64,000 nt of DNA from Camelus bactrianus (Eukaryota > Chordata > Mammalia > Artiodactyla > Camelidae), in contig NC_133562.1 in assembly GCF_048773025.1 (NCBI RefSeq), positions 25,339,001 to 25,403,000 of the forward strand. The letters run 5' to 3'. Both the position numbers and the translations under genes were made by a program. Position 1 is the first letter of the stretch, and each line of letters opens with the position of its first letter. This document shows, one piece after another, positions 1-11,860 of the stretch. The notes under the pieces were generated by a model. That model had not been told where the DNA came from and did not search any database. It was given only the letters and a program-made list of their open reading frames with translations.

Positions 1-1706
1 AGCATTGGGTGCCCAGCTAGTGACCCCAGCTTGAGAGGGTTGTGGATGAGCCAGAGACCACAGGGCTGTTGTGGGTCTGCGGCTCTGAGGGACGGACACG
101 GCTGGAGAGGACTAGGGGCCCCATGACCTGAGATCCCCGGTTGGAGGCCTTTCCCACAAGGTGGACATTGACTCTCAGAAGTGCTGGTGAGGGAATCCCT
201 GTGTCTGTGGGAGGCTGGACTAGGCTGCCCCCGTTCTCCACCTTTCTCTGCCTGTGGAGTTCTTCGTAGCTATGACTCCGGAAACAAAGGAATATGCAGG
301 AAACAGGCATTTTCTTGTTGCTTCCTCTGCCCAATGTGCATCATTCTTCTGTGCCGGTTTTCTCAGCAACGCTGCTCAAGTAAAACCTCTCTGTTTTCAA
401 AGGAGACTTTTAGTGCTGGACTCTCTGTAGACCATCCTTAAAGGATACGCTCTCCGTGGCCAGAACAAAGGTGACAGGAGTTTGCCCAAAATAGCGAACA
501 CGCTAGAACCGAGACCCCGAAAGGCAGCAGGGGTCTGTGTCAGTCCCAGTTCTGATCCAGGCCTGCCGCCCCCACAGGACCCTTGGCCTGCAGACGTCAA
601 CATTATCGTGATAATCTCTCCCCAAGTCAGTAGCCACAAAGGCCAGATGAGCAGGTGCCGAAAAGTCCCTCGGGGACCAAAACATGGTCACATGAACCGC
701 CGTGCCCCTGCCGCTCTGCTTTTGTGTAAAAAGGCTTCTCCTGGCCCAAGAGGAATGGCCATCCTCTCTGCAGGGCCCAGTTGAAAGGGCCAGTCCTGGG
801 TGACAGCCCGTGGCAGCTTGGAAGCTGCGTCCCCACGGCAGAGGCCATGAGCTCGCCGCCTGCGCCTTGTTGCCGGGGGTCATCCCCACCCAGGTGCCAG
901 GGCAAATTACGCAGCAGGTGGACAGTCGTCCAGGTCTCCTTGGCCCCAGACAGGGTGACTCTCACACTGGCCTTGGGGCAGGTGTGTCTCTGGGTCGCCA
1001 CTGTCCAGGCCGGTGGAATTAGGAGCAAAGGGCGTTGGCCTCGGCCGCACCTCACCCGGGCCGCGGGGATGTGCGGTTCACATGCCTCCCCTCCGTGTCT
1101 TCCAGCCTGCAACGTGTGGTACCTGAACTCCGTGGAGGTGGAGTCCCTCACCGGACACCAGGCCATTCAGAAGGCCCTGAGCATCACCCTGGTCCAGGAG
1201 CCGCCCCCCTTGTGCACGGTCGTGCACTTCAAGGTGTCGGCCCAGGGCATCATGCTGACGGACAACCAGAGGAAGTGCGTGTGCAGGGCGGCAGGGGCGG
1301 GCGTGGAAGGTGTCATTTTTGCAAATGCAAACATCTTTCAAGTCGTTTCTGAGAAAGACTCAGACTGTGATAGGAGCCACTCCCCTGCCCTTCAGTGTCA
1401 CTGCTCCTGGCTGGAGGTCATCCCGTCCAGGCGAGCCTGTGATCTTTACGTCCACGTAACATCAGTGATTATGTAATAACATAGTAACACAAGGATGCTT
1501 GATGCTAACAGAAAGCATTCATTTCCTAGACGTGAGAGCGCGTCAGTACCGTCTGAACGCCCAGACGGCAGGCACCACCTCCGCCCCCGGGGCTTCCCTC
1601 TGAGCAGGGCTTCCGGCGGGACACCAGGGAGGGACACCGGGGAGCCTGGCCCGAGTGTGGGGGCGCGGACAGAATGGCGGCAGACGCGTTCCTCCCCTGG
1701 GCGGGG
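1..1706 (+). repeat. Left copy of 1.7 kb near-identical terminal segment
   Basis: This stretch recurs at 62295-64000 at a constant offset of 62,294, with no indel visible. I noticed one substitution, T at 72 against C at 62366. It covers TNS3 intron, one complete PTB exon and the start of the next intron. Both copies run off the window edge (upstream for this one, downstream for the other), so the true repeat is longer than seen here. Identity near 99.9% means either a very recent tandem duplication or an unmerged allele or assembly loop. Confidence 0.97.
1106..1274 (+). CDS. TNS3: TNS3 exon, fourth from last (start of PTB domain), left copy
   Basis: Tensin-3 is a focal-adhesion scaffold that links integrin tails to actin and phosphotyrosine signalling. 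Its C-terminus is an SH2 domain followed by a PTB domain. This 169-base exon follows a TTCCAG acceptor and ends at a GTGCGT donor. It enters in phase 1 and leaves in phase 2, and encodes (A)[16 protein letters not shown] through TDNQR, the opening strands of the tensin PTB domain. Residues match what I recall of mammalian TNS3 with few changes, and the reading is open throughout. It would follow directly on the exon ending in LLKQGA, which is seen only in the right-hand copy at 59788-59865. Paralogue choice (TNS3 rather than TNS1 or TNS2) rests mainly on the last exon. Confidence 0.93.
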
Positions 1707-2700
1707 CCTCGGACCAGGGTCAGAGGCATTTCAGAGGAAGTTGCTCTTTGTTATGCAGATGGCCTTGCTGACCAGGGGGCCATGCCATCAGCCCTAAAGG
1801 TGGTGGCAGGAGCTTCATGGGGCAGTGGTGGGTTGGGGGGGGCCGGCAAGGAGCACGGCTTCTTTCTTCAGAGCATCTCTGTTGCTCCCAGCTGCGTGCT
1901 CTTCCTGTGTCTCTGGCTTCCCTGTGTCCTGATAAATCTGCGGGGGCAGGCTGCGTCCACTGCACTCAGAGTCCTTCCTGTGGCTAGAGACGGGACTGAA
2001 CTCACTGGCTGATATGGGCAGAGGGCCTGGGTCCCCGGTGACAGCCAGCCTCGGGGTCCCCAGATGCCTGGGCTCCGCCTGTGCCCTCCCTGATGCTGGC
2101 CCCTCCTCTCTTGCCTTCTCCTATGAGAGCACAGCCGCCAGCCTCTGGGGACACCACCATGCTGGACTGTGTCATGGAGCCTCATGACCCCAGGCCCATA
2201 GGAGCAGGGCAGGCTGTCAGGGAAATGGGGACCTGGGACCATGGACAGAGGGGTCCCCTGGGGAAACGGGGAGCCAGGACTGAGGACAGAGAGAGGGGTC
2301 CCCTGGGGGCTCCCCCGCAGCTGTGCGGGGCCCCTGTTAGCAGCACGTCCCTGGGATTTCCTGAGCACAGCCCTCGACAGTTTGGCCCCTGTCCTGGGGC
2401 TGCGGCTGGCTCTTCACATGCTGTTTCACAGGCCAGCATCCAGATTGGAGACCGGGGTGTTCCCCAGGGGTGAGGGCAGGCAGTCGGGCGTCACTCCCTG
2501 TGACCTGTCCCCCACACGCTCTGCAAAGAGCCCCTCACCCAGGCCCTGCCCACTTTCCTAGAGCGCCAGCTTCAGGTCTGCTCACTTCCAGTGGGTGAAA
2601 ACGCAGAATACGCTTCTGCCCCGAATCTCCTCGTGGGGGCCCCAGTGCCTCACTGTCCCCGGGACACCCAGTGACGGGCTCGCCCGCCTGTCCCCCACAG
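1275..2700 (+). other. TNS3: TNS3 intron (PTB region), left copy
   Basis: This is an intron bounded by GTGCGT and CCCCCACAG. It is GC-rich. Around 2230-2310 a short phrase built on AGAGGGGTCCCCTGGG occurs twice. I see no recognisable gene or mobile element in it. Confidence 0.8.
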
Positions 2701-2769
2701 GCTCTTCTTCCAAAGGCACTACCCCGTGAGCAGCGTGATCTTCTGCGTGCTGGACCCCCAGGACAGGAA
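2701..2769 (+). CDS. TNS3: TNS3 exon, third from last (PTB), left copy
   Basis: This 69-base exon sits between a CCCCCACAG acceptor and a GTAAGG donor. It is read in phase 2 from the exon ending at 1274. It encodes (K)LFFQRHYPVSSVIFCVLDPQDR, a central PTB strand-turn-strand with the tensin-typical RHYPV and LDPQDRKW context. The split lysine codon across both junctions (AA|G) matches on each side, which supports the exon limits. The second copy of this exon would lie beyond the right edge. Confidence 0.93.
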
Positions 2770-2856
2770 GTAAGGAGTGTGTGTGTGCCAGCCCCGTGCC
2801 GCACCCGCCGGGCCAGGGGCCTGAACCTCACTCTCCCTTGCTCTCTGACTTGCCAG

Positions 2857-2883
2857 GTGGATCACAGATGGCCCCTCCTCAAG
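2857..2883 (+). CDS. TNS3: TNS3 micro-exon, second from last (PTB), left copy
   Basis: This 27-base micro-exon lies only 87 bases after the preceding exon. The acceptor is TTGCCAG and the donor GTATGT. It encodes (K)WITDGPSS plus the first two bases of an arginine codon completed at 4088. The codon phase fits both neighbours, and the WI.DGPSS string is typical of the tensin PTB domain. It is too short to be found by an ORF search. Confidence 0.88.
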
Positions 2884-4087
2884 GTATGTCGCCAGCGGTC
2901 TCCACAGCCTCTTAGTGGATGGTTGCCTCTGAAGCTGAATTCTTTCCCAGATGCCCAAAGAGGAAATGACCCCATAACGCCAACGGGTTGGGGTCTGGCT
3001 TTAAACAGAAATGAAAGTGTTCGTAGACAGAAAGTGTCCACAAAGGGTTACCTTTTCTGCTTGCTCTTTGAGCAGTATGTACGTCCAGCCCATAAGATAC
3101 AGTACAGAGAGCATGGGGCGGTTGGCACAGCATTTCCAGCCTGGCCGCGGGGCCTTGGACCCTCCAGAGCCGTCTGCATCATTCCCCCAAACATGACTGC
3201 CACGGCGTCCAACCTCGGGGGTCCCCTTCCAGGATTCCGATTTCACACTCCTCATTTGTCTGGGCATCTGATAAAGTGCCGGGCAGGTGGGGCGTGACCC
3301 CCCAGCTCTGGCCAACAGGGTGGACGGCACTCCCCGCTGCGTGGACGGGGCCGCCCCAAGGGGGCCACTTGGCACCATCGGCCAGTCCCTCCCTTGGCAT
3401 GGAAGCCACTCGGCTTATACAAAAAGATTCCCCATTTCCCTGAGAAGGAGGAGAAGGACTTTTGCCAAGGATTTGGATTCAGATAATGGTAGTTACTGTG
3501 TTAAGTCAGGGCTTGAGAAACCCTGTTCAGATAAAGGCTTCAATTCTAAGGAAAATAGTTCGACCGTGCCGTTCTCTCAGTGTCCTCTCCTGTGTGTAGC
3601 CTGTAACTCAGGAGCACGCGGCCTGAGAAGGGGGCCCTGCTGTGTTTTCACCCCCCATCCGCTGGCCCGGGTGTGGGAGGAGTGTGGGCATCGGGCAGAG
3701 CCCACCGGCATCCACACCATCTCAGGACCAGAGCTGGGATGTTGTCACTCACGAGGTCTGTGAGGAGAGAACAGGTGGCCCCTTAGGAAGAGCCAGGTCC
3801 TCCCCTCCAAGACTCAGGTGAGGCGCTCAGGAGCCGTGCAGCGTCTGGAGGGCTCTGGCCAGGCCTGGGGTAGCCGCTGCAGTGCAAGTCCAAACCCTGT
3901 CCCTCGGGCTCCTCCCCTGTGACACCTGGGCTCAGCCCCACCCCCACAGGGTCTGGGAGGTGGAGGGAGGCGGGGCAGGTGGCTGGCGGGCTGGCGCCTG
4001 GGATGATGCAGTGGCCGGGAGGGGGAGCAGAGGCTGGCACCCGATGGGACGAGGCCCGCTGCTCGCTGACCCGCGTTCCTTTTGCAG
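2884..4087 (+). other. TNS3: Last TNS3 intron, left copy
   Basis: This intron runs from GTATGT to TTTTGCAG. I see no mobile element. A polypurine GAGAAGGAGGAGAAGG patch lies near 3440. Confidence 0.8.
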
Positions 4088-4166
4088 GGTCTTCGGTTTC
4101 ATGGCCTGGAAGCAGGGCAGCACCACGGACAACGTGTGCCACCTGTTCGCGGAGCATGACCCTTAG
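4088..4166 (+). CDS. TNS3: TNS3 last coding exon with premature stop, left copy
   Basis: The exon opens after TTTTGCAG and reads (R)[25 protein letters not shown], then TAG at 4164-4166. The same frame continues beyond it as QPASAIVNFVSK and IMIGSPRKI to a TGA at 4230-4232. That is the family's normal C-terminus, and the SPRKI ending is what points to TNS3. One base change from GAG (Glu) would give this TAG. If real, the stop removes 22 residues, including the SAIVNFVSK helix that closes the PTB fold. The rest of the exon looks intact, so the change is recent, polymorphic or a base-call error. No alternative exon is visible to bypass it. Confidence 0.9.
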
Positions 4167-6672
4167 CAGCCCGCCAGCGCCATCGTCAACTTCGTGTCCA
4201 AGATCATGATCGGCTCCCCGAGGAAGATCTGAGCCTCGCACCGGAAGACCCCAGAGGGGCCGGCTGTGCCCCCGACCTCCCCAGCCCAGGAGGGAAGGGG
4301 CCCCTCCAACTTACACACCAGAACGAGCCACCCCACGGCCCAGTGGCCTTCCCGGAAAGACACGTTTCTGCCACCCAGGGCCCCAGCGGAGGAAGACGGG
4401 CGCCGGATGGGCTCCCAAAATTGCGTTCTTACATCTACGAGGGGAGGGGAGCCCAGCCCACTTGGCAGTGGCCCGAGTGGCCGCTGTGCCTCGGGGTAGC
4501 CGTCTCGGGGGGCTTCTGTCCAGCGGACACCCTGATGCCTCTGTCCTCTGGCGATCACCACGGAGAGGCTGATTGGTGGGCCTGAAAAGGGGTGCATGCC
4601 TAATGGAGGTTCGTGCAGGTCAGGCCCTCCGGATCACTGGGGCGTGAACAAGGGGTCGGCGTGATGGGCGGCGAGGCCAGGAGGTCCCTGGGTCCCCGTG
4701 GAGGGACTGCCTCTGCCTCCGCTCGCCCAGCTCTGAATGGCACGCTGGGCCATGAGGGGAACACCGTTTCCATAAAAGTTACGTTTTACTTCTGCCAAAT
4801 TATTTATGGGAACAGTTTGCCAGTGCTGTGCAGTACTGGGGTCCAGTTACTGCCGCCTCCCCAGCTGGGTTCTCGGCGGAGCGTCTGCCCCGGGGTGGGT
4901 CACCGAGATTTGGAGGCTGTGGGTCCCCACTGGCGATGCTGTGGGCCGTGGCTGCTGCCCGCAGCCTTTCCGAATTCCTGACCACCCGCGCGTCCTTTCT
5001 GGGGAGGACGGTTCCAAGGGGTGGGACGCGCTTAGTTGTAGCCTCAGTCCCCACGCCGCACCGTCGTCTTGGGGTGGAGACTGCCCTGAGGACACTGCCC
5101 CGGGGACCTCTCGGTTGTCTTGTCCATGCCTGTTGGCTCCTGCCCGGGTCCTGCGTTCCGGCAGGAGGATGAGACCGGACGAGTCTCGGTCCTTCCAGGG
5201 AGCTCTGACTCAGCTCTGCTGCGTGTCCGCGGCCCGGATCAGGTGCGCTGTCTGCGCGGATGTGCGCACTGCAGTGCCGTGGTCCGTCCGCCCATCGGGT
5301 GGTGGTCCAAGGTCCCGCGGATGCCACGGAGCGAGAGACGGAGCTGGGCACCACCGTCTCCTTCCCCGTCACCTGGGCGCTCGCCCCCAGGCTCTCCCTC
5401 AAACAAGGGCCTCCCGGGCGCCTCCGCATCCCCAGTCAAGCACCAGCCCTCAGGTCACCAGGAATCACCGCAGCCAGCGGTCACCGCACAGGGCTTTGGA
5501 AATGTGCTTTGTGGACTGTTTCAAAGTGGGCAGAGACAGACTCGGCCGCGGCAGAGGTGGGATGGGCCGAACCGCAGTGGGCATCGAGCGTGTGCGCCTG
5601 CACGCGTGGGTGTGCGTGCCTGTGTGACTGTGTGCGCGCGAGTGTGTGAGAGCAGGCACTGAGTCCACTGTGTAGCTCCTATTAATGCACCAAACGCAAG
5701 TGCCTCATTTCTGTGCCAAATGTTTGCCTTGGTCTTCGTGGACCACCTTCCCTGCCACGTGGCTGCGTGGCCGGTAAGAAGATTGTACCGGCATCTTCGG
5801 AGGCCCGACGCCTTGGTCCTCAGCAGTGGCCTGTCTGGCATTTCCGTTTTCCATTCTCAGCAGGAATTCAGCCCAGGGGGCAGCAGTGTGCGCTGCCCCC
5901 AAGACCTGCCCCCCTCCCGAGATGCTCGAGCCCAAAGTCTGACCTAAGGGCCCCAGGCAGGTGCCTCGTCCTTCTGACAAAGCAGGAGCGGGGAGGATTG
6001 AGAAGCACGAACCCCGAGTCAGAGAGAGCTGGGCCTCCCTGGCCGAGCTTGTCCAGAGCATGCAAGCCACAGCATTTGCTTTATAGACTGACCAGCCGCT
6101 GAGACGCGTGCTCTCAGCACCCAAGGGTGTCGGAACGCTCCCCGCCAGCAAACGGCTCCCTCGGAGGTGACGGACCGAAGGGAGCCAATCCCTGGTTCCC
6201 GAGGAGCTGGTACGACAGTGTTACATATGCAGCCGCGAACTCTGCGCTCAGGCCTCGGGGAGCCCCACCCCGGGGCCCACGGGGAGGGAACGGCCCCCAG
6301 CATCCAGCCTCCAGGTGCCGGCGGGCACAGGGGCACTGTCCTGGGGCGCGCACAAGGCCCGCGCCCCGCAAGTGTCATAGCCAGGGTCCCTTAACCCACC
6401 CATTGACCTGTGCTGTGTCCCTCCAATGTTAACCTGTAATCTCCTTGAGTCACACCGCACCTGAGGGCCCCCCACCCGCGCATCCTCTGTGTCTGACCTC
6501 ACCGCGCCCCCTTATCTGCCCTGCCAAGTAGTGGGTGTTTCTACTTCCGCCTTGTAAAGAGTGTACCCAGTATGTAAATGAACGTTCCACGATAACCCTC
6601 TGTATAGCGCTCTGCTCTGCTCTTTAAATATCGCTTCTATTCAGAGTGTGATAAAGTTATAAACTTGGTAAG
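4167..6672 (+). other. TNS3: TNS3 3'UTR (with former coding tail to 4232)
   Basis: Bases 4167-4232 are the former C-terminal codons. From 4233 the sequence has no coding look and becomes AT-richer toward 6530-6670, as mammalian 3'UTRs often do near cleavage. The tract near 4780-4850 (TTATTTATGGGAACAG) and the tail at 6600-6672 look like conserved UTR. The end is inferred from the poly(A)-signal variant at 6650. Confidence 0.6.
6650..6655 (+). terminator. TNS3: Probable TNS3 poly(A) signal, GATAAA variant
   Basis: GATAAA lies inside GTGTGATAAAGTTATAAAC, at the end of an AT-rich stretch about 2.4 kb after the normal stop codon. It is a known weak variant of AATAAA. GT-rich sequence suited to cleavage-factor binding follows from about 6735. 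No canonical AATAAA is seen nearby. Confidence 0.5.
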
Positions 6673-6964
6673 CCTCGGGGAGGCAGGTGCTTGTTTGTGC
6701 TGTCGGATGGAAGCTTCCGGAAGGGTGTCTTGGGGTGTGGACGTGTGTGTGCACGCCTGGGTGTGCCTGCGTGTGTGTTTATTTGGGAGTTTTATTTGGG
6801 ACTGTTTATGGGTCAGTAAATTCAGTTATACATTCGTGTGTGTTTTGCCTCCAGGATTATAGTCTGAGATTTCTGCCCAGCGACTTCAGAAAATTGTATT
6901 TGTAGGTTTTAAGTAGTGAATGATAGTAACTGGTTTTGATCATGGGTTCTGCTATGTTTTAGGG

Positions 6965-6991
6965 TTTTTTTTTTTCTTTTCTTTTCTTTTC

Positions 6992-7028
<37 letters not shown>

Positions 7029-7032
7029 TTTG
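6965..7032 (+). repeat. (CTTTT)n microsatellite ending in poly-T
   Basis: A T run is followed by about ten CTTTT units and then a run of about 20 T. Read on the minus strand this is A-rich, so it could be the decayed tail of an antisense retroelement, but no element body is recognisable next to it. Confidence 0.95.
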
Positions 7033-8855
7033 CTGCTACATTTTTCATGTTGGTATAAAGCTCGCTGTTCCAATGGCTGTGGGAGAAAGGTCCCTGCTTA
7101 GACCAGTGTCTGATGGGACTTCCCAGATGTCTGCTGAGTTTGTTGGTGACCCAGAATAGGAAAAGCCTGGTGGGTTCACCTAATCTTTCAACGGATGCTG
7201 GTGACAGTCTCAGCCAGCTCTCCTGGGTTAGCAAGGTTCACCCCACAGCGAGGCGGGGGCCCACTGTGCTGGCTTTCTGCCCGCTGGGGTCTGGAGCCGT
7301 CCTGAGCTTGACCTGCCTCCCCTGTTTGGTGAGGGCACGGGACCCTGCTGCCTGCCCTCCCTCTGTGTTCTGGAGCCTGGAGCTGCTCTGTCCCCGCAGG
7401 AGGCCAGGTGACCCCTGGGTGTGCCTGGACCTGGTCTGTGAGGGTGGGCAGTCACTGGGTGGCCCAGGCCCACCTGCCTCTCCTGGTGCAAGCTCTACCA
7501 CGGAGTGGGCGCCGTCCTCACCAGGTTCGGGCTGGGGTGACCCTTCATATGGCTTAGAGCGGGCTGCTTCTGCTCCCACTCAGGAGAGAAACTGCCTGGC
7601 CCATGGCAGCCGTGGACAGATGGCAGCTGACCCCACCCGCAAACCTCAGGTCTCCACCCACACTGCATGACTGTGCTGGCATGGCCCTCTGGGCGCAGGC
7701 TCCGAGGACACTGTACTGGGGAGGGTGCCCTGCAGTGGTCCCCATGTCAATGCCAAGCATGGAAGGGAGGGCAGGTGGGGAAGGGGGGCTGAGTCTTGTC
7801 CACAGGAGGGTTCCACTGGGTCCTGGACCCTGGACCAGTGTCACAGCAGGGCTCTGGGCCTACTGTCTTTATGGGCACACTTTCAAGGACACAGTCTGGA
7901 TTTGTCACAGTGGCTCCAGGCTGCACAGAGGACCATCGGAGACCCAGTGACCACGAGGCCTTGTGGAAGGACCCCTGCCTCGTGCCAGAGTGTCATGCTC
8001 CCTGTTCATCACTGAGCCATCCACCCGTGATGCCCCCGGCCCCGCCCACTCGGGTCTGGATCTCTCAGGGACGGCCGGTCGCTGGCGGGTAAACGTTGGG
8101 TTGGACCCTTTATCATGTTTTTTTGTCTGCTAGAGGTTTGTGTGTGGTCTCGTGTCCTGGGATGAGGGGCCCATGGACCTGGGGGTCACATTTCAGAGCA
8201 GGGGCGATGGAGCTGGGCTCAGAGCTGAACCGAAGTGTCCAGGTGGACCTGGGCTTCAAGGAAGGGACATTTCATGACGTATCTGAACACACTGGAGCCT
8301 CAGGGCTATTGAACAGATAACAAGAAAAATGATTCAAGAGCAAATGTCTTTAAAGTTCCCCAGGAATCAGAGGCCACGGTCCCAGCCTGGGCAGGGGCAG
8401 CAGTTCAGGTGGGGTGGACTGTCCCTTGTGGGGATTCTGCCAACTGACCGAGCCCCTGCAGCTTGTCCCCAAGGACCTAAGACACCAGGGTGGTGCTGGG
8501 GACTGCCACTCTCTCCCCTACCGAGACCCTGTCTGCCTCTCAGGCAGCCCCACAGGGGCCAGTGGGAGACACAGCCCCAAACTGTGGAAAGACCAGGGCA
8601 GCCGACCCGTGTGGGAGCACAGCCCACGGCTGCCTGGATCCTGGGGCTACACCTGCCCAGGGCAAGCCCTGTGGACACCTGACACTTAACTGGGACCCAG
8701 AGTCTTCTAACACAACAGCCAGATCCCCAGGATACAACAGAAAAGGACCTGCTGAACCAGGAGTCAGGGAGTTCACAGCCCAAATGAGAAAAGACGGGAG
8801 CTGAGGAAGCGGGTGCTGGGATTGCGTGGCCAGGGAGGGGGGCGTTTAAAGCAAC
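7033..8855. other. Intergenic, nothing recognised
   Basis: The composition is GC-moderate. I see no exon-like block with conserved protein reading, no RNA gene and no clear repeat family. The open frames on both strands are short and overlap each other. Confidence 0.6.
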
Positions 8856-8859
8856 CGCA

Positions 8860-9610
8860 GAATCCATGCTTTAGTGAGCAAGTCTGAATGGAAAAGCAAA
8901 AACAGAACCCCAGCACAGTCACGAAGTCACGGAAAAACCGAAGTACGGAACTAAAATGCAGAAAACAAACTAAAAACCCACTGGGAACTCCGTAGCAGAG
9001 TGGAGATGCCAGATGAACAAATCCGTGACCTTGAGGACCGATGGATAAAATCCCTGATCTGAACAACAGAGGCTTAAAAAAAAGTGAGGGGACCTGGGGA
9101 CAATCATGTGAGTCACTGAGTTCCAGGAGGTGGGGAGAAGGGAGGGTTGAGGAGTATCTGAAGAAATGGCCCCAAACTCTCCAAATTCAGCCAAAGACAC
9201 AAACCTGTAGATTCAAGGAGCTGAGTGAACCCCAAACAGGGGAAACCTCAAAATCCATGCGAGATTCACCGGAATCAAACTTCTGACAAGTAGAGATGAA
9301 GGAAGAATCTGGGAAGTAGCCAGAAAGAAGCGATGGTTTCCATGCACTGAGTGAAGGTGGGTTTCTCACATCAAAGCACAGAGGCCAGAAGGAAATGACA
9401 CATTTTTCGAGGCTGAAAGTAAAAGAAATGCCAGCTGTGAGGTCTCTGTCCAGTGAAACCGCCGTCAGGAATGAAGGGGCCATAAGGGGCCATTCTCAGG
9501 TGAAGGGAACCTGCAAGAATCGTCTTCAGCTGGCCTGCTCTTAACAATCTGCCTAAAAGACGTTCTTCAAGCAGAAATGAAACGGTGACGGGGAAACCTG
9601 GAGGGTCAGG
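8860..9610 (+). mobile_element. Old LINE fragment (L1/HAL1-like)
   Basis: The A-rich sequence includes phrases such as GAGGCCAGAAGGAAATGACA, CAGGAATGAAGGGGCC and ATTCTCAGGTGAAGG. I recall these from the ORF1-proximal part of ancient L1/HAL1 LINEs. It is heavily diverged and has no open frame. Ends are approximate. Family name is from memory, not from a search. Confidence 0.5.
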
Positions 9611-11079
9611 AAGGAAGGAGGAAGGAGGGGGTACAGTGGACGCTGCTTTTCCTGGCGGGGATTACAAATAAGGCATGGCTGGCGATGGCAGCAAGAATTC
9701 CAGCTCCAGCCAGCACTCAAGCCTGGGACGTCTCAAAGTGAAGGAGGCAAAGGGACCTCAGTGGAGGTGGCACCTCCACACGTCAGCCCCAGTGCTGAAA
9801 CCTGCTGACAAGGACAAATGGCATTTGTGTATGTTGTGAAATTCCACTAAATGATTGAATTAGCAATTCATCCCAGCTGGCCGTTCCAGGGCCTGTGTCC
9901 TCCCGGTGGCCCTGAGAAGCCGTCCCTGTGCACTGCCCCCCAGGGAGCCATCTCCTGTGAATTGGTCCCCTCCCCCTGCACTGTGACCTCCAATGGGACA
10001 GGAAGGCTGTGGCGGAACTGATGCCCGGGTCTCCCAGGACTTGTGCGGGAGGCGGTGGGTGAGCGCTCGCGGGCAGCCCCGCCCCCTGGTGGTCAGTGTG
10101 GCTTCACCGCAGCAGGCGGAACGCCGCGGACCCGGCGGAGCGGGAAATAGAGACAGCTGCCTTCATGCTGGAGCGTGGATGCTGCAGCCCAGCTGCGTTC
10201 ACCTGCAAATCTCGGCTCGCGGGCGTAGTCACCCTGTGCCTTTGACAAGCTACGCGACCAGGCCAGTCTTCTCCTTTATCAGATGGGAACACTGCTTATG
10301 TGCTGTATCTTGAGGTCCTCTGTGCTCCCAGGAGCAGGCCGTGTGCGGGGCAGACACCGTATCCTCCTGGCTCTGCGGGAGCAGCCTCTGCCCCAGGAGA
10401 GGACTGTGCCCCAGGCTCAGAGGGCTGCTGCCCCGCCCGTATTTCTACCCCCTTGGCCACCAGTGGGCTCAGTCTGCTCTGCAGGGTACCCGTGAATGTG
10501 CTGTGCACAAATGTGTATGTGTGCGTGTGTGTGTGTGTGCATCTGAGGCCTTGCACCCTCAAACCCCTGCTGGGTAGTGACTATGTGGGTCCCCAGCGAC
10601 AGGCACCACGAAGTGTAAGGGCCTCCTGCTCCTCAGCGGCCCGCAGGCTCACCAGGGACCCCAGGGGTTCCCTGCTACTGGGCTGGGGTTTGGCGGGGTG
10701 TCAGGAAGGTTCGCAGAGCCCGCACCTCGCAACGACCAGGGGGCTGCAAGGTGAAGCCACATTAGCTTCGCCTTAGAGAAAGTGGGCAGTGCCTTTGCAG
10801 AAGCGGGTTGGAAACTGCAAACTCACATCAGCTCCTGGGGTAGGCACGCTGCTGCCCTGCCCGCGGGCCCGTTCCTGTGATGCCGTCGCCAAGTGGGAGC
10901 GAAAGATCGTGGAAGGAAGGCTTGAGGGAGGAACACAAAATGGGAACTGTGGTTGTGCCAGAGTGGATTTCCTTTTTTCTCCCTTTTTTCGTAATTTTCA
11001 GAATTGGCCATGATGCTAAGATCTTTTATATGAAGGGAAATGTCTGCTGGTAGGTGCCTCGCGGCCGGGTCTGTGCAGG
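9611..11079. other. Intergenic, with a short TG microsatellite
   Basis: The only clear structure is a (TG)n tract at about 10505-10540. A CpG-richer patch lies at 10060-10250. No gene is seen. Confidence 0.55.
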
Positions 11080-11860
11080 GACCGGGTGGCCAGCAGGGGG
11101 AGCGCGCCATCCGGGACTCGTAAGGGGCGGAGGAGGTGGGGGGAGGGAATCTCTGCGCAGGAGGCGGGGCCGGGGGCGGGGGTGAATGCGGGGAGGGGCG
11201 GGGGTCCTCAGACAGCCAGGAGGGGTGACCGTGGGGTGGGCGGGGTCTGCACAGGAGGCGGGGCCTAGAGGCAAGGGCAAGGGGGACACAGCGGAGAGGG
11301 GCGGGGTCCCGGCGCAGGAAGTGGGGCCTGGAGAGGGAGTCTGCGTGTTGGACACGGGGGTCGGTGGGGGAAAACCGCGGGGAGGGCGGGGGTCCGCAGA
11401 CCGCCCTTGGGGCCTGGGGGCGGGGGTCTGTGCGTGGGATACGAGTCAGGCGCGGAGGAAGCCGCCCGGCCCTGCAGGGTCTGTTGGCCCGGGCCAGGGG
11501 CTCCCGCAGGGTCCCCAGGGCTGGGGAGGTGGGATGCGCTGGGGAGGGAGAGGTGTGTATCCGGGATAGAGGGGGCCCCAGGGGCTAGCCCGAACCCCGC
11601 GGGAACCCACCCGAGGCGGGGAGGGGGCAGGGTCCTCCGGGGGGGCGTCCTCGGGCCGGACACGTGGCAGTGCTTTGCATGACCGCCCGGTAAGGATACC
11701 ACCCCGCGCGGTCCTGGGGGGCGCGGACCCCTCCTGCCGGGCTCCTCCCCAGCGCTGGGAAGAAGAGGGACCGGGGTTTAAGAAGAGAACTGTGAGGGAG
11801 CGCCCTGAGCGCGGGGGCCGCGTGGCTGTGACGCTGTAGGGCGCTCGCTGCGCCGGGAGA
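11080..11860 (+). promoter_or_regulatory. G-rich CpG-dense block, possible CpG island
   Basis: This block is strongly G-biased on the plus strand. It has many GC-box-like elements (GGAGGCGGGGCC, GGGGCGGGGTC) spaced roughly every 40-80 bases, in a loosely repeated pattern. Several G-runs are close enough to form G-quadruplexes. No TATA box, exon or donor is evident, so promoter activity is a guess; it may only be a decayed GC-rich minisatellite. Confidence 0.45.

Noticed and set aside
781-1476. 231-codon plus-strand frame overlapping the PTB exon
   Set aside because: It is the real TNS3 exon (1106-1274) read through into introns on both sides. Acceptor, donor and tensin homology define the true limits.
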